Shown: piece by piece, positions 25,249-34,652 of the stretch
Numbering within the stretch: position 1 is the first letter of the stretch
Layout of the letters: each line of letters begins with the position of its first letter
Assembly (NCBI RefSeq): GCF_000455225.1
Contig: NZ_HF954558.1
Coordinates: forward strand, 34,023 to 79,502
DNA length: 45,480 nucleotides
From: Megasphaera massiliensis
Lineage (GTDB): Bacteria; Bacillota; Negativicutes; Veillonellales; Megasphaeraceae
Reading direction: 5' to 3'
Translations under genes and position numbers: made by a program
The notes under the pieces: model-generated
Database searches by the model: none
What the model saw: the letters and a program-made list of their open reading frames with translations, nothing else
What the model was told of the DNA's origin: nothing

Positions 25249-26184
25249 TTAAAAGCTAAAGAAACCTGTTTCATCAGCCATAGGCACGATGGGGAATCCG
25301 TGGGGTACAGGCTGGACGATCATGAATACTAAGGCTGTCAAGACGGCGACTCCCAGGGTGAGGTACGAGAAGCTGCCCTTACCGGAATGTTCATATAGAC
25401 CGAACAGGCGAATGCCGACAGCCGTACCGATGGTGGCAAATAAGGCACCGATTGAAAAATAACGGTACATGGCGTAAGAAGCCACCAGGGCAATCAACAT
25501 GGCCCCATTGATGACGATGGGGAAGCATTTAGACAGGACCGATTCAGGATTGCGGCGCATAGCCGTAATCCAATCCGTCCCATCGATGCCGCTGAGGCCG
25601 GTAAGCAAAGCCGACAGGTAGAGCCATTTGTCCCACCAAGCCGTACCCTTACGCCGATCGCCCATGCGCCACATGATGGCAGCATACAGCAAAATGGCAA
25701 CGCCGCCGACGATATAGTAATAATTTTCCGGAATGAACTGAACTGCAGCCGCGCCTATCGTCACTAAGATACCGGCAGGAATGACCATCTGGACGATCTG
25801 CCACTTCGAAGGCCGTGACTTGGGATTCATTTCCCGGTAAATCTTGGCAAAGATTTCCAGCAGGAACACGAGGATAAAGAAGGCGATACCGACAAAGGGA
25901 TTCAGTGCTGCCACGCCGACGGTAATCAAGATGGGAATGGCCAGCCGCACGCCGGGGAAAAAGGCAAAGCTTTTGATCCGCATGACGTGAAGCTGCGAAT
26001 AGACGGTAAAATACGTAAAGACATTAAACATCAACATAGCCGAGATAGCTTCGACCGGTTTGGCTCCCATATACAAAAACAGGAGGAGGACACACATGCT
26101 CATATTCATTCCCGTAAACCGGGCAAATATGGTCCCCATCAAACCGGCCACAAAAAACGGGGCGATGGCCGATAACATTTCCAT
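25249..26184 (-). CDS. polytopic membrane protein, TauE/SafE-like permease
   Basis: 311 residues with about eight hydrophobic segments. The start MEMLSAIAPFFVAGLMGTIF and the glycine-rich membrane stretches resemble TauE/SafE (sulfite exporter-like) proteins, but the match is loose. It lies 24 bases after pyrE with AGGAG before its ATG and shares the pyrF promoter, with a terminator behind it. Its place in a pyrimidine operon suggests, but does not show, a link to orotate, uracil or another anion; a generic anion exporter is equally possible. Confidence 0.6.
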   Translation of the reverse strand: MEMLSAIAPFFVAGLMGTIFARFTGMNMSMCVLLLFLYMGAKPVEAISAMLMFNVFTYFTVYSQLHVMRIKSFAFFPGVRLAIPILITVGVAALNPFVGIAFFILVFLLEIFAKIYREMNPKSRPSKWQIVQMVIPAGILVTIGAAAVQFIPENYYYIVGGVAILLYAAIMWRMGDRRKGTAWWDKWLYLSALLTGLSGIDGTDWITAMRRNPESVLSKCFPIVINGAMLIALVASYAMYRYFSIGALFATIGTAVGIRLFGLYEHSGKGSFSYLTLGVAVLTALVFMIVQPVPHGFPIVPMADETGFFSF

Positions 26185-26208
26185 GGATAAAACAACTCCT
26201 GACCCAGA

Positions 26209-26796
26209 TTATTTTAAATGATGGCTTCCCCGTTCTGTCATGGGGATACTCTGTTTGCACAGAGGGCATTCTTCCGGCTTGTACGTCGGCACCGTCAAGT
26301 GAAGCAGGGCCTGTACCTTGTCTTTCGGCACGCCGAATTCAGCCTTGCCGCCGCTGCGGTCGACGAGGAGGCCGACACCGACGATGACGCCGCCGGCTTT
26401 TTTAACGACATCGACGACTTCCTGAACCGATCCGCCGGTGGTTACGATATCTTCGACGATAAGGACCCGTTCACCCGGTTCGATATGGAACCCGCGGCGC
26501 AAAGTCATGACGCCCTTTTCCCGTTCCGTAAAGATAGCCCGCGTTCCGAGAGCTTTGCCGACTTCATGAGCCAAGAGGATGCCGCCGGTCATGGGTCCCA
26601 TAACGGTCTGTACATTCTGATCCTTAAAGCGTTCAGCCAGTTCCTTACAAAGCTTTTCCGTATATTCCGGATGCTGAAGGACATTAAACTTTTCGACATA
26701 CAGCGGGCTGTGAAGTCCCGATGTCAAGAGAAAATGACCTTCCAATACGGCCTTGGTTTCGACTAATAACTGTCTTACTTCTTCTTCTGTCAACAT
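26209..26796 (-). CDS. pyrE: orotate phosphoribosyltransferase PyrE
   Basis: 195 residues of the type-I phosphoribosyltransferase fold. The PRPP-binding motif is VLIVEDIVTTGGS near residues 110-122, preceded by GPMTGGILLA and FTEREKG. HFLLTSGLHSP at the N-terminus is typical of the shorter Firmicute and archaeal PyrE class. The C-terminal tail has CPLC, an unusual but seen extension. It converts orotate plus PRPP to OMP. Six bases after pyrF, so co-transcribed. Confidence 0.94.
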   Translation of the reverse strand: MLTEEEVRQLLVETKAVLEGHFLLTSGLHSPLYVEKFNVLQHPEYTEKLCKELAERFKDQNVQTVMGPMTGGILLAHEVGKALGTRAIFTEREKGVMTLRRGFHIEPGERVLIVEDIVTTGGSVQEVVDVVKKAGGVIVGVGLLVDRSGGKAEFGVPKDKVQALLHLTVPTYKPEECPLCKQSIPMTERGSHHLK

Positions 26797-26802
26797 AATA
26801 AG

Positions 26803-27516
26803 TTATACCCCCTGAATTTCTGCTAAAATCTTTGCGGCTGCCTCTTTCGGATCGTCCGCTTTGGTAATCGGCCTGCCGATAACTAAATGGGAAGCTCCGT
26901 CGCGCAGTGCCTGAGACGGTGTCGTGAAGCGCTTTTGGTCATTGGCAACGGCAAAAGTCGGCCGAATACCCGGCGTGACGATGAGGAAGTCCGGCCCGTT
27001 CATCGAACGGATTTCCTTGGCTTCATACGGCGACGATACGGTACCATCGATACCGGCTTCTTTGGCAATTTTCGCTAAATTCTTTACCGAATCAGCAATG
27101 CAGTCTCGACCGCCGATCTCTTTCCAAGCGTCTTCATCGATGCTGGTCAATACCGTAACTGCCAGCAAACGCGGCCGTTCGATGCCTAATTTTTCCGCTT
27201 CATCATGGACGGCTTCGGCTGCCGCTTCCATCATGGCCCGGCCGCCGGTCCCGTGAAGGGTCATGAAATCTGCGCCAAGGCGAGTCAAAGCGCGAATGCT
27301 CTGCCCGACAGTATTGGGAATGTCGTGTACTTTCAAATCGAGGAAAACGTGTTTTCCCTGATCCTTTAAGTACCGCACCGCATCGGGTCCGGCGCTGTAA
27401 AACAGTTCCATGCCGACTTTATAAAAAGAAACACGGTCGCCCAGTGTTTCTACGAGCTTCTTCAGGTCTTCCAGTGAATGGACATCCAAAGCCACAATGA
27501 TTCTATCATCTGCCAT
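26803..27516 (-). CDS. pyrF: orotidine-5'-phosphate decarboxylase PyrF
   Basis: 237 residues, TIM-barrel OMP decarboxylase. IIVALDVHSLED at the start and FLDLKVHDIPNT (about residues 58-69, with the DxKxxD active-site pattern) are diagnostic, and LIVTPGIRP and HLVIGRPIT complete the phosphate site. It makes UMP. The ATG follows AGGAGGAG; the promoter lies at 27557-27585. First gene of pyrF-pyrE-membrane protein. No PyrR-type loop is seen in its short leader. Confidence 0.95.
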   Translation of the reverse strand: MADDRIIVALDVHSLEDLKKLVETLGDRVSFYKVGMELFYSAGPDAVRYLKDQGKHVFLDLKVHDIPNTVGQSIRALTRLGADFMTLHGTGGRAMMEAAAEAVHDEAEKLGIERPRLLAVTVLTSIDEDAWKEIGGRDCIADSVKNLAKIAKEAGIDGTVSSPYEAKEIRSMNGPDFLIVTPGIRPTFAVANDQKRFTTPSQALRDGASHLVIGRPITKADDPKEAAAKILAEIQGV

Positions 27517-27556
27517 GAGCTCTCCTCCTGTATACTTATATAGGCATATCTAATTA

Positions 27557-27585
27557 ATTGTGTCATGTTTTACCATACCTGTCAA
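27557..27585 (-). promoter_or_regulatory. promoter of the pyrF-pyrE operon
   Basis: -35 TTGACA (complement of 27580-27585), 17-base spacer, -10 CACAAT (complement of 27557-27562), about 40 bases before the pyrF start. Confidence 0.75.
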
Positions 27586-27596
27586 GGCGATGCCCC

Positions 27597-28526
27597 TCAC
27601 TTAGCAGCGGCACGGCAGTACCACTCGTAGGTGCGGCGAATCCCTTCGGCAAGATCCGTCGGAGGCACAAAGGAAAGGAGCGATTCCAAAGCCTTATTAC
27701 TTAAGACCGACCGCAGGATATCGCCGGTACGGGCTTCCTTATAGTCAACAGAAACGGCATGACCCACGGCTTTTTCAAAGCTTTCGATCAGTTCGTTGAT
27801 GCTGGTTTCAGTTCCGGTCGAGACGTTTATCGTATGATAGCCCGTAAGAGGCAGGGACCGGATAATAGCTTGGGCAATATCACCGGCATAGACGAAATCC
27901 CGCGTCTGATTGCCGTCACCATAGACGGTAATCCCTTGATTTTCCGATAAGAGTTTACAGAAAATGCTGACGACACCGCCTTCGCCTTTTTCCCCCTGCC
28001 GTTCACCATAGACATTGGCAAAGCGAAACACCGTAGCGTCCAACCCATACAGCTCATGATATACTCTCAAGTAGTGTTCCGTCGTCATCTTGGTAACACC
28101 GTAAGGCGACGTCGGCACCAAGCGCTCTCCTTCATCCAGAGGAATATTTAAATTATCCCCATAAACGGCAGCACTCGATGAAAAAAGAATGTGTGGGACC
28201 TTGTATTTTCGGCATCCTTCCAAGACCTGAAGGACGCCTTCTAAATTAATCCGGCAATCGACAATCGGCTGCGATACAGAGAACGGAACCATCGTCTGGG
28301 CCGCCAAATGGATGACAGCCGCAAAGGAATGATTTCTGAATACGGTATCCAGCCCTTCCTGATCGCAGACATCCCCTTCAATCAGCTCCATCCCGGCCGG
28401 TACATGTTCGCGGGACCCGCCGGATAAATTGTCGAAAACGACGACCTTTATATCCGGCCGCCCCTGTAAAGCTTCCAAGATATGCGATCCAATAAACCCG
28501 GCACCGCCAGTAATCAAAATTTCCAC
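27597..28526 (-). CDS. NAD-dependent epimerase/dehydratase (GalE-like extended SDR)
   Basis: 309 residues. The Rossmann motif GGAGFIG is at residues 7-13, followed by FDNLSGG, HLAAQ, SSSAAVYG and the catalytic pair in SPYGVTK, then RFANVYGERQ. This is the UDP-sugar 4-epimerase branch, likely UDP-glucose/UDP-galactose or the N-acetyl forms. The start codon is GTG at 28526 after GGAGGG. Last gene of the run starting at 30295; no other sugar genes are nearby, so the exact substrate is open. Confidence 0.82.
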   Translation of the reverse strand: MEILITGGAGFIGSHILEALQGRPDIKVVVFDNLSGGSREHVPAGMELIEGDVCDQEGLDTVFRNHSFAAVIHLAAQTMVPFSVSQPIVDCRINLEGVLQVLEGCRKYKVPHILFSSSAAVYGDNLNIPLDEGERLVPTSPYGVTKMTTEHYLRVYHELYGLDATVFRFANVYGERQGEKGEGGVVSIFCKLLSENQGITVYGDGNQTRDFVYAGDIAQAIIRSLPLTGYHTINVSTGTETSINELIESFEKAVGHAVSVDYKEARTGDILRSVLSNKALESLLSFVPPTDLAEGIRRTYEWYCRAAAK

Positions 28527-28583
28527 GTTGATAGGCCCTCCATTACGTATTGATAGGATCCGACATCGAGATGCCGGAAAAAT

Positions 28584-29339
28584 TCAGTCGCCTTGGATGA
28601 GGAAGCGTATTTCATTCAATTTCGCCTCACTGTCCGGATTTTGTGAATGAAAACGGAGAAGCTCTGCGAAATACCCCTGCTCCCTGGCCAGTTTCCGGCT
28701 CTCATCATAGACGAGGTCAAAATAAAAACAAAGGGTACCGACATAAAAATCCATAAAAGTCTTTTTCACCTGGGTCGGAACGAGTTTTTTCTGCCGGGCT
28801 TCTTTCATGACTGCCTCTGAAATAGGCTGGTTTTCAACGTCGCTGTCATCGACACGCCACACATTCTGACCTTTACGCAGGCCATCGGCACAGACTTTAA
28901 AGATATCAAGCTTGTCGGCATCGCGGATGAGCTGACAAAACAGTCGCTGCCGCGGAGATAAGTCATCGGCCAGTCGATACACATTATGCTGAGAAATAGC
29001 GGCTTCCATGACAGCATCTTGACTGTCATCCTGCCAAAAATCACGGATATGACCATCCTGAAATAGATACCGTGCCCCATATTTCGCATGATCCATAGAC
29101 TGATAATCGATGAACGTATGGTACTCCCGCAGTTGTTCAAACCGCCCGATATCATGAAGGACACCGATAATCCAAGCTAAATCCACGTCATCCTGCGAAA
29201 GGTGTAAGGCCCTTGCCAGTCTTTCACACCAAGCGCTGACCCGCAAAGAATGGGCGAATTTCAGCGAAATTCCCTCATCGACAGCGTCAAAATTTGCCAC
29301 ATAGCTTTTAAATTGTGAAATCACGAAATCACGATTCAT
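28584..29339 (-). CDS. HD-domain phosphohydrolase
   Basis: 251 residues. The HD motif runs H30 (FAHSLRV), H62-D63 (VLHDIGRF), a later His pair (REYHTF, AISQHN) and a distal Asp (IRDADKLDIF). Family members hydrolyse phosphate esters of nucleotides or cyclic nucleotides; the substrate here is unknown. The start was set at ATG 29339 after AAGGCGG; a TTG 24 bases earlier is the only longer option. It follows the Nudix gene closely, so the two may both deal with nucleotide turnover. Confidence 0.8.
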   Translation of the reverse strand: MNRDFVISQFKSYVANFDAVDEGISLKFAHSLRVSAWCERLARALHLSQDDVDLAWIIGVLHDIGRFEQLREYHTFIDYQSMDHAKYGARYLFQDGHIRDFWQDDSQDAVMEAAISQHNVYRLADDLSPRQRLFCQLIRDADKLDIFKVCADGLRKGQNVWRVDDSDVENQPISEAVMKEARQKKLVPTQVKKTFMDFYVGTLCFYFDLVYDESRKLAREQGYFAELLRFHSQNPDSEAKLNEIRFLIQGD

Positions 29340-29366
29340 TCCGGTCTGCCGCCTTTCAGCCAAAAA

Positions 29367-29855
29367 CTAATCTTCGAGCCGCTGCGGATAAAAGGGCTGA
29401 AGTTCCATATCCTGAACGGTTTCTCCATCGGGAGCAAAGGTAATGATGCCCTTCACACAGTCTTCTTTTAGTACCATGGGAACCCAGGTCCGGTCGCCCT
29501 TCCACATCTCGTCGTACGGAAAGTCATGAGGTGCAAACCAGCGGGGCTCCATTTCTTCGCTTTCACAGACTGCCCCCTGCCAGTGGCGCAGGATGTAGAC
29601 GTAGCCGATATGATCCAGTTCAGGTGCAGCACTAAAATGGAAGTCCAGGAAGCCGACCAATTCAAAATCTCCTTCATCGGCCATTAAACCCGTTTCTTCC
29701 CGAAGTTCTCTTACAGCGCACTGCAAAAAAGTTTCTCCGCCTTCTATTTTACCGCCGAAACCGTTCCACTTACGGACGCCAAAGCCGCGTTTCTTTCGGC
29801 CTAACAAAACTTTCCCGTCCGATCGAACGGGAAAGCAAAGTGTCGTTGGACGCAT
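29367..29855 (-). CDS. Nudix hydrolase, MTH1/MutT-like (8-oxo-dGTP diphosphatase type)
   Basis: 162 residues. A full Nudix box starts at G35 (GKIEGGE) and ends REETGL at 57, fitting G-x5-E-x7-REUxEExGU. The preceding KKRGFGVRKWNGFGGK is the pattern of the MTH1 subgroup, which removes oxidised purine dNTPs. A housekeeping nucleotide-pool sanitising role is likely. It lies five bases downstream of the DUF3783 gene and four bases from the longest possible HD gene start, so the three are probably one transcript. Confidence 0.85.
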   Translation of the reverse strand: MRPTTLCFPVRSDGKVLLGRKKRGFGVRKWNGFGGKIEGGETFLQCAVRELREETGLMADEGDFELVGFLDFHFSAAPELDHIGYVYILRHWQGAVCESEEMEPRWFAPHDFPYDEMWKGDRTWVPMVLKEDCVKGIITFAPDGETVQDMELQPFYPQRLED

Positions 29856-29860
29856 AGTCC

Positions 29861-30295
29861 TTACCTCTTTTTATGGAAATATTCGTGCTCTTTCGAAAGC
29901 TCCTGCAAAATCGTTTCAATGGTCCAAGAAATGTTATTGGGTGTCAGCATGGCTTTTAAAGGTACGTTTTTCAAACGGCCTCGGCGAATGCTGTCCAAGA
30001 GGAGATTGACGACTTTATTGTCGAAACCACAGAGAATGAGGGCTTCTTTCGTAACCGGCGGCAGGTTTTCATCTTCATTCATCTTTTCATGAACTCTCGC
30101 TTCTTCCGTGTCCTGTCGCATAGCCGAGATTTCGGCGATTTCTTCATCGGTCAGCCCCAGCACTTTGCCGACGGTTTCTCCCTTTTCTTCATCCGTTACG
30201 GCCTTGATTTTCGATTTCGTAAGCAAGGCCAACAGTTTAACTTGTTCCAGTCTTTCCGGGGTGAAATTTACGGCTAACATCATACGATACGGCAT
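29861..30295 (-). CDS. DUF3783-family protein of unknown function
   Basis: 144 residues. It starts MPYRMMLAVNFTPERLEQVK, and the C-terminal part (ALILCGFDNKVVNLLLDSIR, LKAMLTPNNISWT) fits the uncharacterised DUF3783 family of Firmicutes. Predicted cytoplasmic and mostly helical; no catalytic motif is visible. The ATG at 30295 follows AAAAGGAGTG; a longer frame runs back into the rplQ terminator and was not used. Confidence 0.75.
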   Translation of the reverse strand: MPYRMMLAVNFTPERLEQVKLLALLTKSKIKAVTDEEKGETVGKVLGLTDEEIAEISAMRQDTEEARVHEKMNEDENLPPVTKEALILCGFDNKVVNLLLDSIRRGRLKNVPLKAMLTPNNISWTIETILQELSKEHEYFHKKR

Positions 30296-30353
30296 AGTAT
30301 CACTCCTTTTCCAGAAAATGGCGCCCTTTCCGGAACCTCCGGATGAGCATATA

Positions 30354-30383
30354 CAAAAAGGAGCTGTCTCAGGACAGCTCCTT
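30354..30383 (-). terminator. terminator of the ribosomal protein/rpoA cluster
   Basis: On the minus strand AAGGAGCTGTCC pairs with GGACAGCTCCTT-type arms around a short loop, followed by a T run, 15 bases after the rplQ stop. Confidence 0.88.
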
Positions 30384-30396
30384 CTCATTCATACGT

Positions 30397-30735
30397 TTAT
30401 ACTAACTCGATGATTACCATCGGAGCAGCATCGCCCTGACGAACGCCAGTCTTAATGATGCGAGTATAACCGCCCTGACGGTCGGTGTATTTCGGTGCAA
30501 TTTCGTCAAACAGTTTTTTGACAACATCTTCATCCATCACGTATGCCAAAACCTGACGGCGAGCGTGGAGATCACCGCGTTTTGCGAGGGTAAGCATCTT
30601 ATCAGCGACTTTGCGAAGTTCTTTTGCCTTTGCTTCCGTCGTTTCAATGCGTTCATGCTGGAATAAAGAGGTGACAATGCTGCGCAGCAATGCTTTACGT
30701 GCGGAGCTGTCTCGTCCCAACTTTCTATAAGCCAT
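30397..30735 (-). CDS. rplQ: 50S ribosomal protein L17
   Basis: 112 residues, standard bacterial L17 length. [18 protein letters not shown] is the conserved start and [12 protein letters not shown] a conserved C-terminal block. It binds 23S rRNA at the exit-tunnel side. Last gene of the cluster, 18 bases after rpoA and followed by a strong terminator. Confidence 0.96.
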   Translation of the reverse strand: MAYRKLGRDSSARKALLRSIVTSLFQHERIETTEAKAKELRKVADKMLTLAKRGDLHARRQVLAYVMDEDVVKKLFDEIAPKYTDRQGGYTRIIKTGVRQGDAAPMVIIELV

Positions 30736-30752
30736 TGTTCATCCTCCTCGAA

Positions 30753-31733
30753 CTATTCTTCATTACTCGATTTTAAGTAGTAGTTGTGCATTTCTAACTT
30801 TTCAATAATTTCATCGACAGATTTCTTGCCGAGATTGCGAATCTTCGACAAGTCATCTTCCGTCCGTTCGGTGAGATCACCAATGGTGTAAATATTTGCA
30901 CGTTTCAGGCAATTCGAAGCGCGGACAGACAGGTCAAGAATTTCAATCTTGATTTTGCCCTTATCGGGTTCGGTCGATTCTTCCACGGGTTCGCCATCGT
31001 CGTCAGTGAAGATAGCTTTTTCATCGTTTACCTTTGCATCGGTAGCGATGTTCTGGAAGTAGTTTAAGTAGCTGATCATAATCGATGCAGCCTTAGCAAC
31101 GGCATTTTCAGTCGTGATGCTGCCATCTGTCGTTACTTCAAGGGTCAACGAATCATAGTCCATTTCGTTGCCTACCCGGATATTGCCAACGCTGTAGTTC
31201 GTGCGCACAATGGGAGAGAAGATGGAATCGATGGGAATAACGCCGATCATATCCGTTTCTTTCTTGTTCTGCGTGGACGGAACATAGCCCTTACCGCGTT
31301 CGATATGGCACTGCATGTGGATGTCAGCTTCCGTATCGAGGGTTGCGATATGGAGATCCGGGTTTAAAATTTCAATGTCTGAGTTTACGTTAAGATCGTT
31401 TGCAGTGAATTCACATTCACCAGAGATATCGATAGTGATGTCAACTTCATCTACATCATCATCCAGGAATTTAATCCGAACCTGCTTGAGGTTAAGGATG
31501 ATTTCCGAAACGTCTTCCCGAACACCGGGAATAGTCGAAAATTCATGAAGAACACCATCGATTTTAATCGAAGTGATTGCTACGCCATCCAGTGATGCCA
31601 GGAGGACACGCCGCAAACTATTACCCAATGTGATTCCGTAACCCCGATCCAGAGGTTCGCATACGAATTTTCCATAGGTACCGCCGTCGTTGACTTCGAC
31701 GGTTTTAACTTTAAATTTGTTATCTTCGCTCAT
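30753..31733 (-). CDS. rpoA: RNA polymerase alpha subunit RpoA
   Basis: 326 residues. The N-terminal domain (1-about 235) has GYGITLGNSLRRVLLASL, the dimerisation and beta-contact region. An acidic linker (TDDDGEPVEESTEP) leads to the C-terminal domain with LSVRASNCLKRA and RNLGKKSVDEI, which bind UP elements and activators. Strong AGGAGG before ATG. It lies about 50 bases after rpsK, directly: the rpsD gene usually found between the two is absent. Confidence 0.97.
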   Translation of the reverse strand: MSEDNKFKVKTVEVNDGGTYGKFVCEPLDRGYGITLGNSLRRVLLASLDGVAITSIKIDGVLHEFSTIPGVREDVSEIILNLKQVRIKFLDDDVDEVDITIDISGECEFTANDLNVNSDIEILNPDLHIATLDTEADIHMQCHIERGKGYVPSTQNKKETDMIGVIPIDSIFSPIVRTNYSVGNIRVGNEMDYDSLTLEVTTDGSITTENAVAKAASIMISYLNYFQNIATDAKVNDEKAIFTDDDGEPVEESTEPDKGKIKIEILDLSVRASNCLKRANIYTIGDLTERTEDDLSKIRNLGKKSVDEIIEKLEMHNYYLKSSNEE

Positions 31734-31782
31734 CAGGAAAATCCTCCTATTTCAGAATCAAAACACCTTGGTTAATCATCGA

Positions 31783-32172
31783 TTATACGCGTCTCCGTTT
31801 AGGCGGACGGCAACCGTTATGCGGAATAGGCGTTACGTCTTTGATGGAGTTTACTTCGAGACCAGCTGCCTGCAATGCGCGGATAGCAGCTTCACGACCC
31901 GAGCCCGGACCTTTTACGAAGACTTCTACCTGACGAAGGCCATGTTCCATAGCTGCTTTTGCAGCCTGTTCAGCAGCCATCTGTGCAGCAAACGGAGTGC
32001 TCTTACGGGAACCGCGGAAACCGAGGCCGCCGGCACTTGCCCAAGACAGTGCATTGCCTTTTGTATCACTAATCGTAACGATTGTATTGTTGAATGTAGA
32101 ACGAATATGAGCTGCACCCGATTCTACATGTTTCTTTTCTTTTCTTTTATTGCTTCTGACATTCTTAGCCAA
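31783..32172 (-). CDS. rpsK: 30S ribosomal protein S11
   Basis: 129 residues. [29 protein letters not shown] and the C-terminal [11 protein letters not shown] are the S11 signatures. It sits on the platform of the 30S subunit near the mRNA exit. It lies 28 bases after rpsM. Confidence 0.97.
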   Translation of the reverse strand: MAKNVRSNKRKEKKHVESGAAHIRSTFNNTIVTISDTKGNALSWASAGGLGFRGSRKSTPFAAQMAAEQAAKAAMEHGLRQVEVFVKGPGSGREAAIRALQAAGLEVNSIKDVTPIPHNGCRPPKRRRV

Positions 32173-32200
32173 AATCGTTTCCCTCCTTACTTAAAGAATC

Positions 32201-32569
32201 TTATTTCTTCTTACCTGCTACAGCTTTTCTCGGACCTTTACGCGTACGTGCATTGGTCTTGGTGCGCTGACCGCGAACGGGAAGACCTGCGCGATGACGT
32301 TTGCCGCGATACGAATTAACTTCGATCAGGCGTTTGATGTTGAGTGCTGTGTCGCGGCGAAGATCGCCTTCAACTTTATAATCAGAACCGATGACTTCAC
32401 GAATTTTCTGTACTTCGTCTTCCGTCAAATCGCGAACGCGGGTATCCGGGTTTACGCCAGTCTTCGCCAGAATCTGCTGGGAAGAAGAAAGACCAATACC
32501 TAAAATGTAAGTCAAACCAATTTCAACTCGTTTATCACATGGTAAATCCACACCGGCTATACGTGCCAT
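32201..32569 (-). CDS. rpsM: 30S ribosomal protein S13
   Basis: 122 residues, starting [21 protein letters not shown], with the basic tail [15 protein letters not shown] ending AVAGKKK that contacts tRNA in the P site. First gene of the alpha part after rpmJ. Confidence 0.97.
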   Translation of the reverse strand: MARIAGVDLPCDKRVEIGLTYILGIGLSSSQQILAKTGVNPDTRVRDLTEDEVQKIREVIGSDYKVEGDLRRDTALNIKRLIEVNSYRGKRHRAGLPVRGQRTKTNARTRKGPRKAVAGKKK

Positions 32570-32591
32570 CTATTCATTCACCTCCTGCTTA

Positions 32592-32705
32592 TTAACCCTG
32601 TTTCTGTTTATGTTTCGGATTTTCGCAAATGACCATGACACGGCCTTTACGTTTAATGATTTTGCATTTTTCGCAAATCTTCTTTACTGACGGTTTTACC
32701 TTCAT
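32592..32705 (-). CDS. rpmJ: 50S ribosomal protein L36 (zinc-ribbon form)
   Basis: 37 residues, [15 protein letters not shown]... ending HKQKQG. Cys11, Cys14, Cys27 and His32 form the zinc site, so this is the metal-binding (C+) paralogue. It lies between infA and rpsM as usual; TAGGAGG-type ribosome site. Confidence 0.95.
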   Translation of the reverse strand: MKVKPSVKKICEKCKIIKRKGRVMVICENPKHKQKQG

Positions 32706-32728
32706 TATTAACCTCCTGCGTAATACTC

Positions 32729-32947
32729 TTACTTAAAGCGGTATGTAATGCGACCGCGATTCAGATCATACGGTGTCAATTCAAGTGTGACCCGGTCGCC
32801 CGGAAGGATACGAATGAAATTCATACGCATTTTACCGGAGACATGAGCCAACACGATGTGTTCATTTTCAAGTTTGACTTTGAACATGGCGTTTGGTAAG
32901 GCTTCAACGACGACGCCTTCTACTTCAATGACATCTACCTTCGACAT
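32729..32947 (-). CDS. infA: translation initiation factor IF-1
   Basis: 72 residues, the standard length, from ATG 32947 behind GGGAGG. One S1-like OB fold: [30 protein letters not shown] and [18 protein letters not shown]. An open extension upstream (18 residues) would cover the ribosome site and was not used. Confidence 0.96.
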   Translation of the reverse strand: MSKVDVIEVEGVVVEALPNAMFKVKLENEHIVLAHVSGKMRMNFIRILPGDRVTLELTPYDLNRGRITYRFK

Positions 32948-32961
32948 AGTAACCTCCCTGG

Positions 32962-33234
32962 TCAATTCTTCATAGCCCGGTTTAAGACGGACCGTATCCA
33001 TTCATTGCTGATTCTCACGGGACCAGCGCTTCCTTCAGATACGCTCGTTCCCAATATCCGGAGATGCCGGCAGTTCTTTTTCTTCGGCTTATCCAGGTTG
33101 TACTTTCTACCGTCAGCAATCCATACGTAGGGATAAGCCAAACTGCCGACAACAACATACAAGCAGCCTTTATCCTTGCCTGCCAGGCATTCTACGACCG
33201 TGCAGACAGGTATCATCGGAGTTCGTTCCATCAT
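32962..33234 (-). CDS. KOW-domain RNA-binding protein (L14e/L6e/L27e-like)
   Basis: 90 residues. [20 protein letters not shown] is a KOW motif; [18 protein letters not shown] follows. Firmicutes often carry this small gene between map and infA, and it is thought to bind RNA or the ribosome, though its role is unclear. Its ATG overlaps the map stop as ATGA, so the two are coupled; a second ATG three bases on is equally possible. Confidence 0.85.
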   Translation of the reverse strand: MMERTPMIPVCTVVECLAGKDKGCLYVVVGSLAYPYVWIADGRKYNLDKPKKKNCRHLRILGTSVSEGSAGPVRISNEWIRSVLNRAMKN

Positions 33235-33983
33235 TCATCCGGTAAGGTCAGAATTTCAGGGCCGTTTTCCGTAATCGCTACTGTATGTTCGAAGTGGGCT
33301 GCCGGTTTGCCGTCTTGTGTGACGACGGTCCAGCCATTTTTCAACTGGCGGACCTTTTCCGTACCCATATTGATCATCGGTTCCAGAGCCAGGACCATGC
33401 CCGGTTCCAACAATTCGCCGTGACCGGGCATACCGTAATTCGGTACTTCCGGATCTTCGTGCATATCCGTGCCAATGCCGTGTCCGACGTAATCTCGGAC
33501 GACGCTGTACCCAAAGGATTCAGCGTAGGCTTGGACGGCATGACCGATATCGCCAAGGTGATTGCCGGCTACAGCCTGTTCAATGCCCTTATAAAGGCAT
33601 TCTTCAGTAACCTTCAGTAATTTGAGGGTTGCCGGGTTCACGTGGCCGACAGGAATCGTTACCGTCGAATCGCCATGGTAGCCATTTTTATTTACAACTA
33701 AATCAACGCTGATTATATCGCCATCTTTAAGCTTACGATGGCCAGGAATCCCATGGACGACTTCTTCATTTACGCTGGCGCAAATAGTTGCCGGGAATCC
33801 ATAATAACCTTTACAGCTCGGAAAAGCGCCGCAACTGCGGATATAGTCTTCACAGCGCTGGTCGAGCTCACCCGTCGTAATGCCGGGCTTTGCCAGCTTC
33901 TTCATGAGAGCTAAGGCATTGGCCGTAATACGGCCAGCGTCGCGAATATATTCAATTTCCCGTTTTGATTTTAAGATGATCAT
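33231..33983 (-). CDS. map: type I methionine aminopeptidase
   Basis: 250 residues. The metal ligands sit in [18 protein letters not shown] (two Asp), [12 protein letters not shown] (His), LALEPM (Glu) and [12 protein letters not shown] (Glu), with [10 protein letters not shown] for the substrate His. No zinc-finger extension is present, so it is the short type Ia form. It removes initiator Met from nascent proteins. It starts two bases after the adk stop. Confidence 0.96.
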   Translation of the reverse strand: MIILKSKREIEYIRDAGRITANALALMKKLAKPGITTGELDQRCEDYIRSCGAFPSCKGYYGFPATICASVNEEVVHGIPGHRKLKDGDIISVDLVVNKNGYHGDSTVTIPVGHVNPATLKLLKVTEECLYKGIEQAVAGNHLGDIGHAVQAYAESFGYSVVRDYVGHGIGTDMHEDPEVPNYGMPGHGELLEPGMVLALEPMINMGTEKVRQLKNGWTVVTQDGKPAAHFEHTVAITENGPEILTLPDE

Positions 33984-33985
33984 GC

Positions 33986-34636
<651 letters not shown>

Positions 34637-34652
34637 TCAAACTACCCCCTTA

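Noticed and set aside
28549-28583. Hairpin CCGGCATC/GATGTCGG between the HD gene and the epimerase gene
   Set aside because: No T tract follows on the minus strand, so it is not supported as a terminator.
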